A DNA stretch of 64,000 bases from Phallusia mammillata (Eukaryota; Chordata; Ascidiacea; Phlebobranchia; Ascidiidae): NCBI GenBank assembly GCA_003260075.1, contig QLIY01000087.1, positions 1 to 64,000 of the forward strand. The letters are read 5' to 3'. The notes under the pieces were generated by a model. That model was not told the origin of the DNA. It saw nothing but the letters and a program-made list of their open reading frames with translations, and did no database searches. Position 1 is the stretch's first letter; the number at the start of each line of letters is the position of its first letter. This document shows positions 36,801 through 48,390 of the stretch, piece after piece. The translations under genes and the position numbers were made by a program.

Positions 36801-39800
36801 CCTTTAAAATCTTGTGTGAAGTAGGTCCCGTGTTGATTGCTTTTCTGAGATCAAGTTGCTGTTTTTTGAAGTTGTCAGCTGTTGTAGCAGATGCACTTTA
36901 CGGGTGGTTGTACTCATACTGGACTTTGATACACTAATTCACTAAATTCCTTGAGCCCTTGGCTTTGCTAGTTTTTGCAACTGAGCACGAAGTAGCGATG
37001 ATTCACTATTCGAAATTGCCTGTAGTGTATACTTATGTCACCCAAGCGTGGAGTTTAGGCCGCAAAAACGTCAGCCAATACCGTTTTTTGCTTTGTAAAC
37101 TCGAAAATGAGCTTCAGCTTTTTAGAAACTTATGGAAAATCGAACATTACTAAGTTCTGCTTTTGTTTTGGTTTGCTTTTTTAATTTTAACTGTTTAGTG
37201 GTGCGGTTTGTCGAGTTTATCCGGACCCTTGTGTTTTTTTGTGTTTGTCTGCAACAAACGGCCGTTGGTGCAAGCGATAATGTGTTCAACCGTGCTGGAG
37301 TTGACATTCGTCCATAACCGCGTAAATTGACTGTCAACACTGTCGAATGAAACGTTGTGAAACAAACAAACCGTACCACGGCTGTCGGTTTAAGTTGAAG
37401 CCTATTGTTCTTCATTTGGCAGCAGTTGGCAGTTTTATCATTTCTCCAAACTAGCGTTATTTTTGCGGTTTTTGCATCGGGCGAGTCGTGTTATGCCTAT
37501 CAGTTCTGCAGATATTGTTACGTTGCCATAAGACGCCTAAACTTGTCAATACGATTTACAGCAAGCGGGATTTGGTGTCACAAAACCATAAATCACCGCT
37601 AATCGAATATCCCGTGAGGCAGCAGTCGCTTAAGCTTGGCCTGCCGGGCCACAAACATTTCCTAGAATTCCACGCACTCAAATAAACACACTGTTACTTA
37701 GCGGACTCCTTAAGAGAATTTCCCGACGTAAAGTGTAAATGCAGAAAGGCTAATCGCTTTTCGTGTAATTGGTCTTGATTATGAAGTCAATCCGAATACA
37801 AATAAACACACAAAACCTAGTACAGGTGACAAATTAATGTTGCAATTGTATTCACAGGGCAACAGAATCCGTCGCTTGTCACAAAGTCTTCAAGCTGGCA
37901 AGCAGTGCATGGAACATCTCGATTCAGCCATTGCACATGCATCCGAAACGGCTCAACAAGACCACAACACTGTCCGCTTTGTAAAGGTAAAACTTAAAGT
38001 AAATTCCTCCCCTCAAGTTCTAGGATTTCTCCCCGGTTGGGAACCACTGCTGTAGAGAGTCATTTTTAGCAAACCCAGTTGACCTTTCCACTGCACTATG
38101 CACATAAAGCACACTGTCAACATGTTTTTCAATGTCGTGAAGCCATGTTTGGCCAGCCACGGGGTCTTGACAGCGTCTCAACGAAACTTGCCGTGACGCA
38201 CACGCACATAAAGGCCGCGCGGCCGCAAGAAAATGCTTCGAGATCGTTCGCCAGATTTGCTCCTTGCTTTCACGCGTTGCGGATCGTTAAACCCGGACCG
38301 TTGTAATTTCGTCAAATTACGGCCGACATAATCTGCTGATGAGTGCCAATTACAACAGCTCGACGCTGGTACAATTTGCATGATAGATCGCTTAATAACC
38401 AATCTACGTGTTGTTGATTTATTTTTTTTGGTTTTCAACTCGATGAATAGTATATTCGAGACAATACTATATTCACATGGATATGGTAAATTGCTATTTA
38501 GCAGTGTCAGATCGGTACAAACCAGTACCATGGTGTTTCCTTTTGAATAACTACATCAACCCCATTGTAAACAAGGAACATCAGCTAATTTGTTGTGGTA
38601 CCTCATTCAAACTTCTTGCAACGAAAATAAATTTACTCATTTCATTTTTTGGGTTTCGCCTATTTTCATTTGTTCTTTACCTATAACCACTAGCCCTTGG
38701 GAGATGCGAAACAGGTTTGCCGATCTTGAGCAAGACTGAATCTCTTGGCTTCTTTTAGCGCCTGCTCAAAGCGTTTTAAATGTCGAAATGCAGACCAGGG
38801 TATGTGATAAACTGCTTTATGTTGATGGGACGCTTTCCGCCAAGAGCTGTCTGCATTCCGCGAAGGTTTAACGCAACTCTAGTTCAAAGCAGCGCTGGTT
38901 GCAGTAACATCATCTTGCGGAAAACAATAGCCTCAAAAGCCGATAACGGCCAATCCCCTTTGATCGAAGACACGTTCCCATGCTGATAAATGCTTTTACC
39001 GCGGTGTTAAGTGCTCGAAAAATATGCTGAATTTACCTAGAAGTGCTTAATTAAAACCTACAGGCCCTGTACTCGTAAAATGCAAATTTATGGTAACTTG
39101 AATAATTACTGCTTTGGTTAATAGGAGAAGCTTATATCGGCATCTGCCGTCGATTTATGACCGGTTTTATATTCCCTTATGAATGCCCAACCCTCGTTTT
39201 GCTAAACTGTAATCACAAGCTGTATTTCTCCGTTTTAATTTGTAGATTTATTTGCGTGTTAAAATGTGAATCGTTTAGTTTAGTGTTTCATGAAGCCTGC
39301 AAATTGTTAGAAGGTACTGTTGGTGTCTCACTTAAAAAAACAAAATTCCCTTACCACTGTCCACAGTGTGGGTTAAAGGTCACGCAGTCGGGCATTGTTT
39401 GTCAGATTTGTCAGTTTCCGGGTCAGTTGGCACTTCTCGCGGGCCAACGGGGTCCTTTTTCAGGCGCCAGGTCAGCTTGGGCCTCGATATTAGGTTACGG
39501 ATGCTACGTTGCTACTGTCCCCAATTTGGCTGCACTTAACATCGCGTGTCCGTTCATTGGCAAAGCGAATCTCCCTACCCCTCGAGTGATTCACCCTAAC
39601 CCCCGGGTCGCAGGTGATCGACATTCCGTAAAAGCCTTTGTCAGGAACTTCAATTTACGATGATACATCTGGCACAGATCAGCAAACAAGATTTGAGCAC
39701 ATGACCATCCGTGAATTTTCGACAATTTAAAAAAAAATAGTTTAATTTTTCTTGAAGTGTTTATTTTTATTTTTTGGGACTGAAATAAAAAACTATTGTT

Positions 39801-42800
39801 TTACTTTAAAAAATGTATATACTTAAGTTAATATGAACTGTCCTTTTGATCAACTGGCAATTATATGTGACTCATCCGACATTTCGATGTCTTATTTGGG
39901 GCGTCTTCATCAGGGTAATATGATCAAAAAGGACGGTTTATTAATTATGCCTGACAATAGCATTATATTCATTGAGTTAATATGTTGTTTTTTATTGCAG
40001 AACTCCAAGATCACAACAGAAAGGTACGTACTTGAAAATAACCGGTGTTTGTTTCGCTAAATGTTGAGTCACCGCGCACGCTAAGCCGCAAAGTGTACGT
40101 GGCATTAGATACAGATTTCTGTAAGACTTAAATGGAAGTCAAAAAGTGTCTCGCGTCGCACTTACGTGGAAAACATAATACAGAGCAAAGCTGCCATAAA
40201 AACTCTAGCTTAGGCTTGCGGTTCATTCTTGCAGGTTCGCTTTCAAAATGCCGACTGAAAATTTCTTTTGTGCGGTTTTGCAGAATCAGCCAGGCTTTGA
40301 CCTCTGCAAAGAAGGTAGGCGCGCAGGCGGAAGACCTTTCCACCCCGGGTTTTTTCCTGGATTTCACCCAGGAGAAGACGCTACTCAACAAGTTGGACAC
40401 ACTTGAAGGTGAGGCCCACAAACCGGGGGCGAAACACCGGGCTTCGAGAGACAACCACCTGTGACGCACGGACCTGGCAACGGCGCAGGTCCATTAAACA
40501 CGCGACACGCGACATCACCGTTTAACGTATGTTAAAGGTCACGACAGCCTTTTGTTATCACACGCGGCAATTGATGGGCTGCCTTTGTGCCTTCATCCTT
40601 ACACTTGAGATGGATAGTCATCCGGGCGTCTCACTTCCATCCCGCTTGGGACAAAAGATGCGAAAACGCTACTTTTGGCTGTGGCTTTATGCTATGCTTC
40701 TTCTTGTGTCTATTACGCACACAAAAAGGGTGTAGTTTATAAACGTTATTGTCCGCCAACGGGATACGTCAAAGTACCCTTTTGCGACCAAATTGCCTGA
40801 CTTAGAAAACAAATTAATCTGTCACTTGTGTCAGTAGCCGTATCGTGTTTTGCGACAGGGCAGACACAGGTAATATATTATGACCGGTAGCTCGTGTTTA
40901 CTGACAACTGACAAGTTTCAGTGCTATTGTGTATTGTGTTACTCCAAAGACAGGATGTAGCACAATAGCCTCCGCTGTTGACCCAACTCAGCGAACAATG
41001 CTATAGAATTTGTTTTCATACCAGTATCCAGATATCAGGCCAGACATTAAGCGAGTTCTGGCCCCTGAACGGGATGTATATTTTCTCAGGTTACGTAATG
41101 CACCTTATAGAACGGTCGATATCTCGATATCTATCAAGGATAATGGCACGGTGTTGTCTGATTCGATACCGACTCGATGGCCTTTTCATGAGTTTCAGAC
41201 GCGGAAGATGTAATATTGACTTCGCGTCCACTTAAAAAGATGGGTCGATCTGCGGTCAAAAAAGGCCAAGACTTGTTCTGTGTTCATTTTCGACTAAATA
41301 TAGCTCAGCGGACCGCATAGCTGTGGCGATTAATAATCCCACGAAACACGAAACTCTTAAGCCAAAGCTCCTGATCGTGAATGCCATCCATCAGATACGT
41401 TGTACCAAAGTCCTGTTTTGCTTGTAACTCTTAAGCAGCACCTTGGCTAGCCTAAAGTCCGCGAACCCGCGTGAGATTAAGACCCTGTTTACGCGACAAT
41501 TAAACAGCGTCATANTACTGTTTACAATAAAATACAAAACGGTATTTGGTGTGTCATGCTTTATAGCTCTAAACAACACGCAACACGCGTGTTGTATGAG
41601 TGTGTTCAAACAACACACCAGGTGTGTCGCAAAACTGCAGCTTCAAACAACACGGCAGGCGTGTCGTTGAACAACACACCTCCAAACAACACACCACCTG
41701 ACAACACGGCTTGGTGTGTCGTGTGTTGTATACGGCTTCAAAATTGGCGTGTTGTTACAACACACCGGCTTTTCTAGTGTATGCGCCAGTCTCTGTACTT
41801 CAGACAGTACGCCTAGCGGCACGAATGCTCCGTTAACTGTGTTGCCATGCCTACGGAACACTATAGGACTCAAAGACGCGGCGATAATCCTTCATTAACT
41901 CGCTTAATCGTCTTTCGGCTTTTCAAGAAATTGTCGGTTCTGCGCAAGTCCGATGTAACGATAAAGTGACGCCAGTCTGTAAACAAAAATCATTTGTTGG
42001 CCAACTTTCTCATTAAGTAGCTCGTTTGTCTCAATTCAACGGACACATTCTGTACATTTCAATGGCTCCATGTTGTAAGTTGATTTGCCGCTCAAGCAGA
42101 CGCAAACACGCATTGAGGTTTCCCGGCCGACTTGGCCTTTTTGTTGAGGTTTGTCCCGGTCAAAAGTTGAGGATAACACCGAATTAGCGATTTCCCTGAA
42201 GCAGTTATACGCTTGATACGCCTTGAATGCCCGGGTAAACCGGGTTGGCGGTGTTAATTCTAAACCTTTTCTCAAGATTGTTAAACAAGGCTAAAACTCA
42301 GCTTTATTAGTGAAGAAACATGTTAATTAAAACCTTTTTGTAAAATCATGTCACAACGCTAAAATCATTCTTATGTAGCCATGGCTGTATTCATTTTTGT
42401 GCTGGAAAAGCGATTTAAATATGTTGGTGAAGAATAATGTTAATTTAAACCTTTTTCTAATATGGACGTTCTTTAATAGCCACGGCTGTATTTTTTTGTG
42501 CTAGAACAGCTGTTTTGATTAGGAAATGTTAATTTAAACCTTTCTTATCAATGTCCAAAAGAGGCCAACATTTATTCAAAACATATTTAAAACAGATTTA
42601 TTGGTGAAGAATAATGTTCATTTTAAACCTTTTCTCAACATATTTTTAAAAAATCCCAAATTTTTTTCAATAGCCGCAACTGCATTGTTTGTTTGTGTTT
42701 TGTCCTAGAAACGTCCTTTCAAACAGCTTTTTTGGTGAAGAAAAATGTTAATTTTAACCTTTTCTTAACATTGCGTCTAAACAGGCCAACATTTTGCTCT

Positions 42801-45800
42801 ATAGCTGCGGCTGAATACAATTCGCGATTACGCCAGTTTGACCTATGTAGGTTTTTTTGCGGTGATGTAATGTTTGTTGTGGAAACGACCGCGACAATTG
42901 TGATTTGCACCACTTGCCATGGCGCTTTCGCCGTTATTCTAACTTGGCATTACGGCCCCCTTGAAATCCATCTCTCCTGTTACGTTTTTCTTCGGCTCGG
43001 TACCCAAGTATTTCCGCACACAAACTTAGGGTGCTCCGATGACGCACTCAATTACAGAGCAAAAAGATAATATACCTCGTGTTGTGTGGTGTGACTTATT
43101 TAACTGTTATAGCCTGTGCCTTAACTTTCGTAATATACGCCTATAGGGGTTTGCAATTTGAAACTCCGAGCTATGTTTAACGCACAACATTTTATCTTGT
43201 GGTTTAACGTTAATATCCGTCTTCTCAAATAGTCTCCGCATTTTTGGTGTTTCGTGAATGACATTTTTTACGAGCCATCGTGGGAACGCGGTTGCCATTG
43301 ACGACGGAAAAGTCAAACACGCAATTTCTCGCGGTGTAATGCAGTCGCACCCTAGAGGCGAAATCAGGCGCGGACAGTGTTATTTTAGCGACAAGATGGG
43401 GCACAGGTTCCCTACACGCGTTCAAGGCAATAATCGCCCACTCCATGCGTAACTGTTCGTCCGCCGCTCTCTTGAGTAACGCTGTCATGCCAAGTTTAAC
43501 GTGAAAAGCAGATGGGTGAGCAATAGAGTGGTCTCGGTTATTTAACAAGTACGACCACAGCGCACCTGGATATTTAGCCGACAGGAATTTTTCATGACCA
43601 CAGTACAACAAACAATGCTTACATATTTGTCTTGTTTAAAGCTGCAGACAGGCACACTGTTTCGACCTATAAGGTTCAAATATCACATAACCTTTTGACC
43701 GTAGTCTTGTTTTAAACCAGTGGTTCCCAACCTTTCGTGGACCGTGGCCCCCTAAAAGTAACTTTTGGGCTTCATGGCCCCCCTCAAGTAACCCTACAGG
43801 ACCTGTGGCCCCCCTAAAAATGTAAATGGCAATCTCGTGTTGAAATTTGGTACTAATTTCGGCTTTAAACAGGTTCAGTAGCGTAAATAAGAATCTGTAA
43901 TTGTAAAAAACCTCACTATAGACAAATAGTATGTGAAATAGTCGATTAAATTGGGGAATAATGTTAAAAAGAAAATGGTTTTTAGTGGGTGTTTCTGGTG
44001 AATCTACACCCGTGGCCCCCCGGACCACAGCTCGTGGCCCCCTTGGGGGGTCAAGGGCCCTGGTTGGGAACCACTGTTTTAAACAATACTAACCATATTT
44101 TTTTTCCTATTTTAGCACCTGCAGTGCCACGGATTTGCGAAGAGCTCTGCACACAGTCACATGACAAAGTCACTGTCCAATGGCGATCGAGCGATTCCCG
44201 CCACACAGAGTCATACGAGCTTCAGTACGCTATTGACGATAGATGGACCACTCCTGAAACGCCCACTGAAGGCTGGATGGTAAATTCCCGTCAATGTCTG
44301 TTGCAACCAAACCCATTTTTTTTAGTTATTTTCAAATTGGCAAAATGTTTTGGTTAAATATTGGTTTTGGGTGCAGTGTTTGTAGTATAACACCAAATGC
44401 CTTGATGGATGATTTTATCGATCCCTTTTCTCATTTTTTTTCTCATTGTTTTTTCGTCGTACTTTCACCACATATCCAAATTGAGCGTTAAACTTGGTAA
44501 ATCTGTGCTTAGGATGCACAGGTCGCTAAATTTGTATTATATAGTGTTTTCTGTAGAAAGACCAAGGAGTTTAGACTGTGTGTAGTATATTACATAATCA
44601 CAAGTCACCAGAGGCTCGGAAATAACAGTCGCATATATTAATACACCATCGACCTTGATCAAAGTTTTCAATGAGTTTAGACAATAAAAGTGGGTAAAAA
44701 GTCAATTTTTTTATTACCACCGACAAAACACAAATGCAAGTACCTCAAACACGTCGTAAGCTGTAATAGATTGGTCCACGATGGGTGGTGACGGTGTTAA
44801 AACGATCCAGCCACGCTTTACTGATTTCGTTGACTGGATTTGAATCGGCCTATTACCATTTTCACGTCACCCTCTTCTGCTTGCAGATCGTGCCCAACAT
44901 CAAGGAATGCAACTACACCATTCACGGAATGCAGACTGGCACACGATATATCTTCGCTGTGAAGGCTGTCAACAAAGCTGGCTCGACGAGAAGCGAAATC
45001 GTGACCATCAAGACCCTTGGTGAGCTAAAGATATTTGTCTTTGCGGCGGTTTAGCATTACTCAAGTCCTAGATTTTTCCCTTGACTGCCCAGTGGTGAAA
45101 TTATTCCATTCCAAGCGGTGATACATCAAGGCGTTTTTTAAATCTAAAGGCGATCGTTTTTTGTAAAAAAAAAACATCAGATTTGAACAGTAAAGAGGAA
45201 TTTTCTTAACATTAGGCAATACAGTAACAAAGTTAAAAGCTCGTTTTGGAAAGGTGAGGCGTTTTTTCAATCTTAAGGAATTATTTTTAAAAATACAATA
45301 CATTTTTACATTAACAGATAATTTTTTCAACATTGGGTATTGAAATAGCGAAAGAAGTAAATGTCAAGAACTGTACATGTCTAAAAAATAATTGTTCTAA
45401 TAATTCATTAAGTATAATAATCCAATAGGATATACCTACCAACAACTTAATAAGTGCATTTAACTACAAACCGATAATCACGTTTTCTACATCACAGTAT
45501 CTTTTTGATATACCTCAAACAGGGGAACACACTTATGCACAAACACGTTTAATTGAATAAAAACAACATCGTATCTTTGCAGGCATGCCTTTTGCGTTTG
45601 ACACTCACTCGATGCACAAAAAACTGCGTCTGGCAAACCACGGCTACACGGTTTCACGAGAAGACAGCAATAAAAAATCGAAAGACTCCGGATCCAGCTC
45701 CTCTATGAGCGGTGTGAGCGGAAATGTTGTGATTGAAGGAGGAAGACATTACTGGGAGGTGAGTAGCAGATTACATCAACATCCACCACTAATCTGTAAA

Positions 45801-47210
45801 CTTTTATGAACTGTAAAGCTATATACTTACTTTTGTTGCCAAAAAAGTGGTCAATATCTATAGCTTACAATACGACGATCAGATTTGCAGTTACCAACAC
45901 GCAATACCTAAACATGAGCTTGAAGTTGTATTATACTAACGACACATGGTACTAGCCAACTAATGTTAAGAAAGTAAGGTAAAATGCCAATTTAGTCATT
46001 CCTGGTTGACTACGAAAGCATGCTGAAATAAAGTCTCTATCATAATATTTTTAAAGTAATATTCTATTGACAAATCAAATAAAAAACAAACAAATTGGTC
46101 AAATTGAAAGAATCAAAATTGGTCACATTTTCCAACCCATTTCCTGTCATAATTTCTTCGTCCCCCCCCCCCATTCCTGGTTGACTACGAAAGCATGCTG
46201 AAATAAAGTCTCTATCATATCATTTTGAAAGTAATATTTTTTTGACAAATCAAATAAAAAACAAACAAATTGGTCAGATTGAAAGAACCAAAATTGGTCA
46301 CATTAATTTTTTTTAACCCATTTCCCGTCATAATTTCTTCATAAAAGGTATTCCGCAAAGGATGTATTTGGTAATGCTGTATGTTCTGGCTTTGAAAGCT
46401 AGGCCGCCAGATACTGGTCAGCGTCTAAGCTTAGAACAAAAAGCCTCACAAAAATGCGCAAATCCGACAAAATCAATTAAAAACGTGTGCATTTTGATAC
46501 AGGTTGTGGTCTGTCAGAGCTCGGCTTTTACTTTGGGAGTGGCTTACACGAATGTGCCTCGCTTTGAATGGATAGGCAAGAACAACATGTCCTGGTGTTT
46601 GTGCAGGTAATAAGCCTACCATGAGTGTTTCCTATCAGTTTGATCGACATGTGGTTAGAGTAGTTTTTTGACGTGTTAATTACTATGCAGGTCGAACCAG
46701 GAGTGGAGCGTACGCCACGACAACAAGGAGATTCCTGTACATTTGCCCACTCCGTTCCCGAAGAAAATAGGTGGGTAGCATTTTGATACGATATACACCT
46801 TAGCTCGTACGTGTCGCGAAATTTGGATTTTACATGTTTGAAAGCTATTCTGAAGGACACCAATCTTTACTGTTAGGTCCATGGTACTTCAAAATTTAAA
46901 TCACAATTGTAAAAGGAAATACTAGGGTGTGATTCATGGCCTGCTGAAAGTTAATTTTACCCAACAGCTCGTTTGCCAGCATAAATCTAACAAACTTCGA
47001 TGTTTAGGAGTTCTGCTGGACTACGATTCAGGCTTTCTATCTTTCTTTGACGGTGCCAGTGGGAGACGGCTTCACACATTTAAGGTCGACTTTAAACGAG
47101 CCATTAGACCCACGTTTTCAGTCGGAAACAAGTCTTTGACGATCAACACTGGAATAACTATACCGGATCAACTTCAACTTTCAAATGACAGCAACAATTA
47201 TAGCGCATAG
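24869..47210 (+). CDS. MID1: MID1/MID2-type TRIM E3 ubiquitin ligase, 14 exons
   Basis: Exons: 24869-26010, 28584-28968, 30488-30607, 31677-31772, 35257-35364, 37858-37986, 40001-40023, 40284-40408, 44116-44279, 44887-45019, 45583-45758, 46503-46606, 46691-46770, 47008-47210. All phases agree, giving 995 residues from the first ATG or 729 from the Met at 25667. Domains: Ser/Arg-rich extension (1-266); RING ([21 protein letters not shown]); B-box1 ([13 protein letters not shown]); B-box2 ([16 protein letters not shown]); coiled coil (exons 4-6); COS box ([16 protein letters not shown]); FN3 ([29 protein letters not shown]); PRY-SPRY ([25 protein letters not shown]). This is the C-I TRIM order. 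Vertebrate MID proteins bind microtubules and ubiquitinate PP2A regulators; that role is by homology. MID1 and MID2 cannot be told apart and this may be their single pre-duplication orthologue. The Met at 25667 ([11 protein letters not shown]) matches the usual MID start. AATAAA lies at about 47600. Confidence 0.93.
26011..28583. other. MID intron 1
   Basis: It includes two stretches with higher GC content and many short open frames, about 26090-26700 and 27380-27730, that look unlike the surrounding AT-rich intron. No domain or repeat ends could be recognised. An inverted-repeat element lies at 28358-28483. Confidence 0.4.
28358..28483. mobile_element. 126-bp inverted-repeat element (MITE-like)
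   Basis: The arms CATAACTGCCAGA (28358) and TCTGGCAGTTATG (28471-28483) continue inward as GCTTGTGTATA and TACACAAGT. It is followed by two copies of an 18-base unit, GTTATGTTTTTGAATA plus two bases. A relative carrying AACTGCCAAAGCGCTTGTAT lies at 63061-63130. Confidence 0.6.
31773..35256. other. MID intron 4
   Basis: A 3.5-kb intron with no transposon ends, C-runs or coding exon recognised. The longest open frames (about 127 codons, minus strand near 32775-33158) have no motif and are treated as chance. Confidence 0.4.
35395..35760. repeat. Tandem repeat of about 70-86 bp in MID intron 5
   Basis: The phrase GGTTGCAATATGGTCGCA, with variation, recurs near 35398, 35490, 35580, 35655 and 35722. 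GTTTCGTTGGTCTAAAT lies between copies. Units are diverged, so the array is not recent. Confidence 0.7.
36237..36470. mobile_element. Decayed hAT-like element in MID intron 5
   Basis: The left end reads TAGTGGTTCCCAACCGG and the right end GATTGGGATCCACTG, matching the CAGTGGTTCCCAACC family with substitutions. No intact target duplication was found. Confidence 0.5.
37987..40000. other. MID intron 6
   Basis: A fragment of a hAT-like right end (GGTTGGGAACCACTG, ending about 38050) lies just inside the donor side. An inverted-repeat element sits at 39838-39935. A 168-codon open frame on the + strand (39157-39663) includes CPQC and CQIC pairs 13 residues apart but is otherwise unlike known proteins. 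Otherwise nothing recognised. Confidence 0.35.
39838..39935. mobile_element. Short inverted-repeat element near MID microexon 7
   Basis: The arms CTGTCCTTTTGATCA and TGATCAAAAAGGACG face each other around about 70 bp. It ends 65 bp before the 23-bp exon at 40001. Family unknown. Confidence 0.4.
41572..41765. repeat. Cluster of ACAACAC motifs in both orientations
   Basis: Within about 190 bp the motif AACAACAC, or its reverse complement GTGTTGTT/GTGTGTT, occurs more than ten times, often as ACAACACACC or GGTGTGTC. Some form local palindromes (CAACACGCGTGTTG at 41579). The pattern resembles the subterminal motif arrays of a DNA transposon, but no termini or target duplication were found. Confidence 0.6.
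42300..42820. repeat. Diverged tandem repeat in MID intron 8, about five units
   Basis: GGTGAAGAATAATGTTAATT, with changes, followed by AAACCTTTTTCT recurs near 42312, 42426, 42520, 42603 and 42735. It alternates with a phrase like ATAGCCACGGCTGTATT. Spacing varies from 85 to 130 bp. Confidence 0.7.
43718..44076. mobile_element. 359-bp hAT-like element beside MID exon 9
   Basis: The inverted ends CAGTGGTTCCCAACC and GGTTGGGAACCACTG are perfect. The 8-bp target duplication TTTTAAAC at 43710-43717 and 44077-44084 is also perfect, so insertion was recent. The right end is 39 bp from the exon 9 start (44116), placing it close to the branch-point region. Confidence 0.92.
46003..46340. repeat. Allelic-type duplicate around C-run 46162-46172 in MID intron 11
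   Basis: 46003-46161 recurs as 46173-46340 with about 5% differences and a small insertion. Confidence 0.75.
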
Positions 47211-48390
47211 AAGTCGGAATGAAGACTGATTTTAAGCAGTAGCTTTGTAACAAACAGCAAAGAAAAGCTGCAGCGCTTATGTTGTAATTTTGCAGTTATC
47301 ATTTCATTGTATACATTGTAAATTATGCTTGGTTGTATTAGCGTCAACAGTTGTGAAGCCTGATATGTGTCAGATGGTTTTCGCAACGTATTTACATAGA
47401 AAATCGTTTCTGGCCGTTTTGCCTTTTGTACCAGTGTATCCAATTTTGACGCAAGTTCCATAATATTGTAAATTCATCGTTGTGTACTTTATACATATTC
47501 GTATGCACATTTGTCGTATTGTTCCGGAGCAGTGAGCTGGTCTTGCTTGCTTACGGCTGGTATTTTTCAACGCCTTATTAAAAAACAATCATTTAAAAAA
47601 ATAAAAAATAATTAGGTTACCATCTCTTGCTGTTTGTTATTACAGCAGCAATTGATATTTGTGCTGAAATAAGAATAAAAAAACGTAATTTCATAGAAAT
47701 CGTAAACAATTTAAGATGTTTGTGGAAATTGTGGGAAAGTGCTTTGCTCGCGCGCGTGCTTCAAAATTGGCCATGTTAGCGCTTTTCTGCTTTGAATGTG
47801 CAAAAACATAAATTTCCGGTGAAAATCCTGTGTTTTTGTAGTTTATACAGCAGAAGTATATAGGATTGTCTAGCAATGCTCACTTTCTGATGATGATTTT
47901 GCTTTTTCTGCAAATGCTAAAACAACAACAGCGCACGCTGTGCAAAAAGTTCAGTTGATTCAGTTGATCATATTCACAGCTCAAACTAATGAAGATTTAT
48001 TAATAATCGCAGAGCACCAAATAAATGTGAGGAATTTAAAAACAATTACAGATGATCTGAGACAGATTTTAAACAAAATGCATATACAAGCAAAAGTTGG
48101 TAAATATTGAAAATATGACATCACAAGGGAACAAAGGTATGAACTTAATTCATTATTAATCAGTTTTATATTTTAGCTAATTGCTATGGATTGTACTACA
48201 GGTATTTTAAATTAAAAGTAATCAACTATATGAAGTCATTAGTGGGGTTTGGATAGAAGCACCATAATAAGATGAACAAAAAATAACAATGGTTTACTGA
48301 GCCAGGTAACTTTCATGAGCAAATGAGCATACACTTTTTAAGTAACAAAAATTTTGTTGCACTAGGATATTTAAAAAAAGGTTAAGACAT
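47211..48390. other. Convergent intergenic region, 3' ends of MID and the PB1 gene
   Basis: Two tail-to-tail genes share 1.2 kb. AATAAA on the + strand near 47600 and TTTATT (AATAAA on minus) near 47996 are plausible poly(A) signals for MID and the PB1 gene respectively. No other feature was recognised. Confidence 0.45.

Larger units (their letters stand above)
40409..44115. other. MID intron 8
   Basis: A 3.7-kb intron holding an ACAACAC-motif cluster (41572-41765, with an N at 41516), a tandem array (42300-42820), a fragment resembling the arm of the element at 55249-55480 (about 43650-43680), and a hAT-like element (43718-44076). No coding exon was recognised. Confidence 0.5.
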
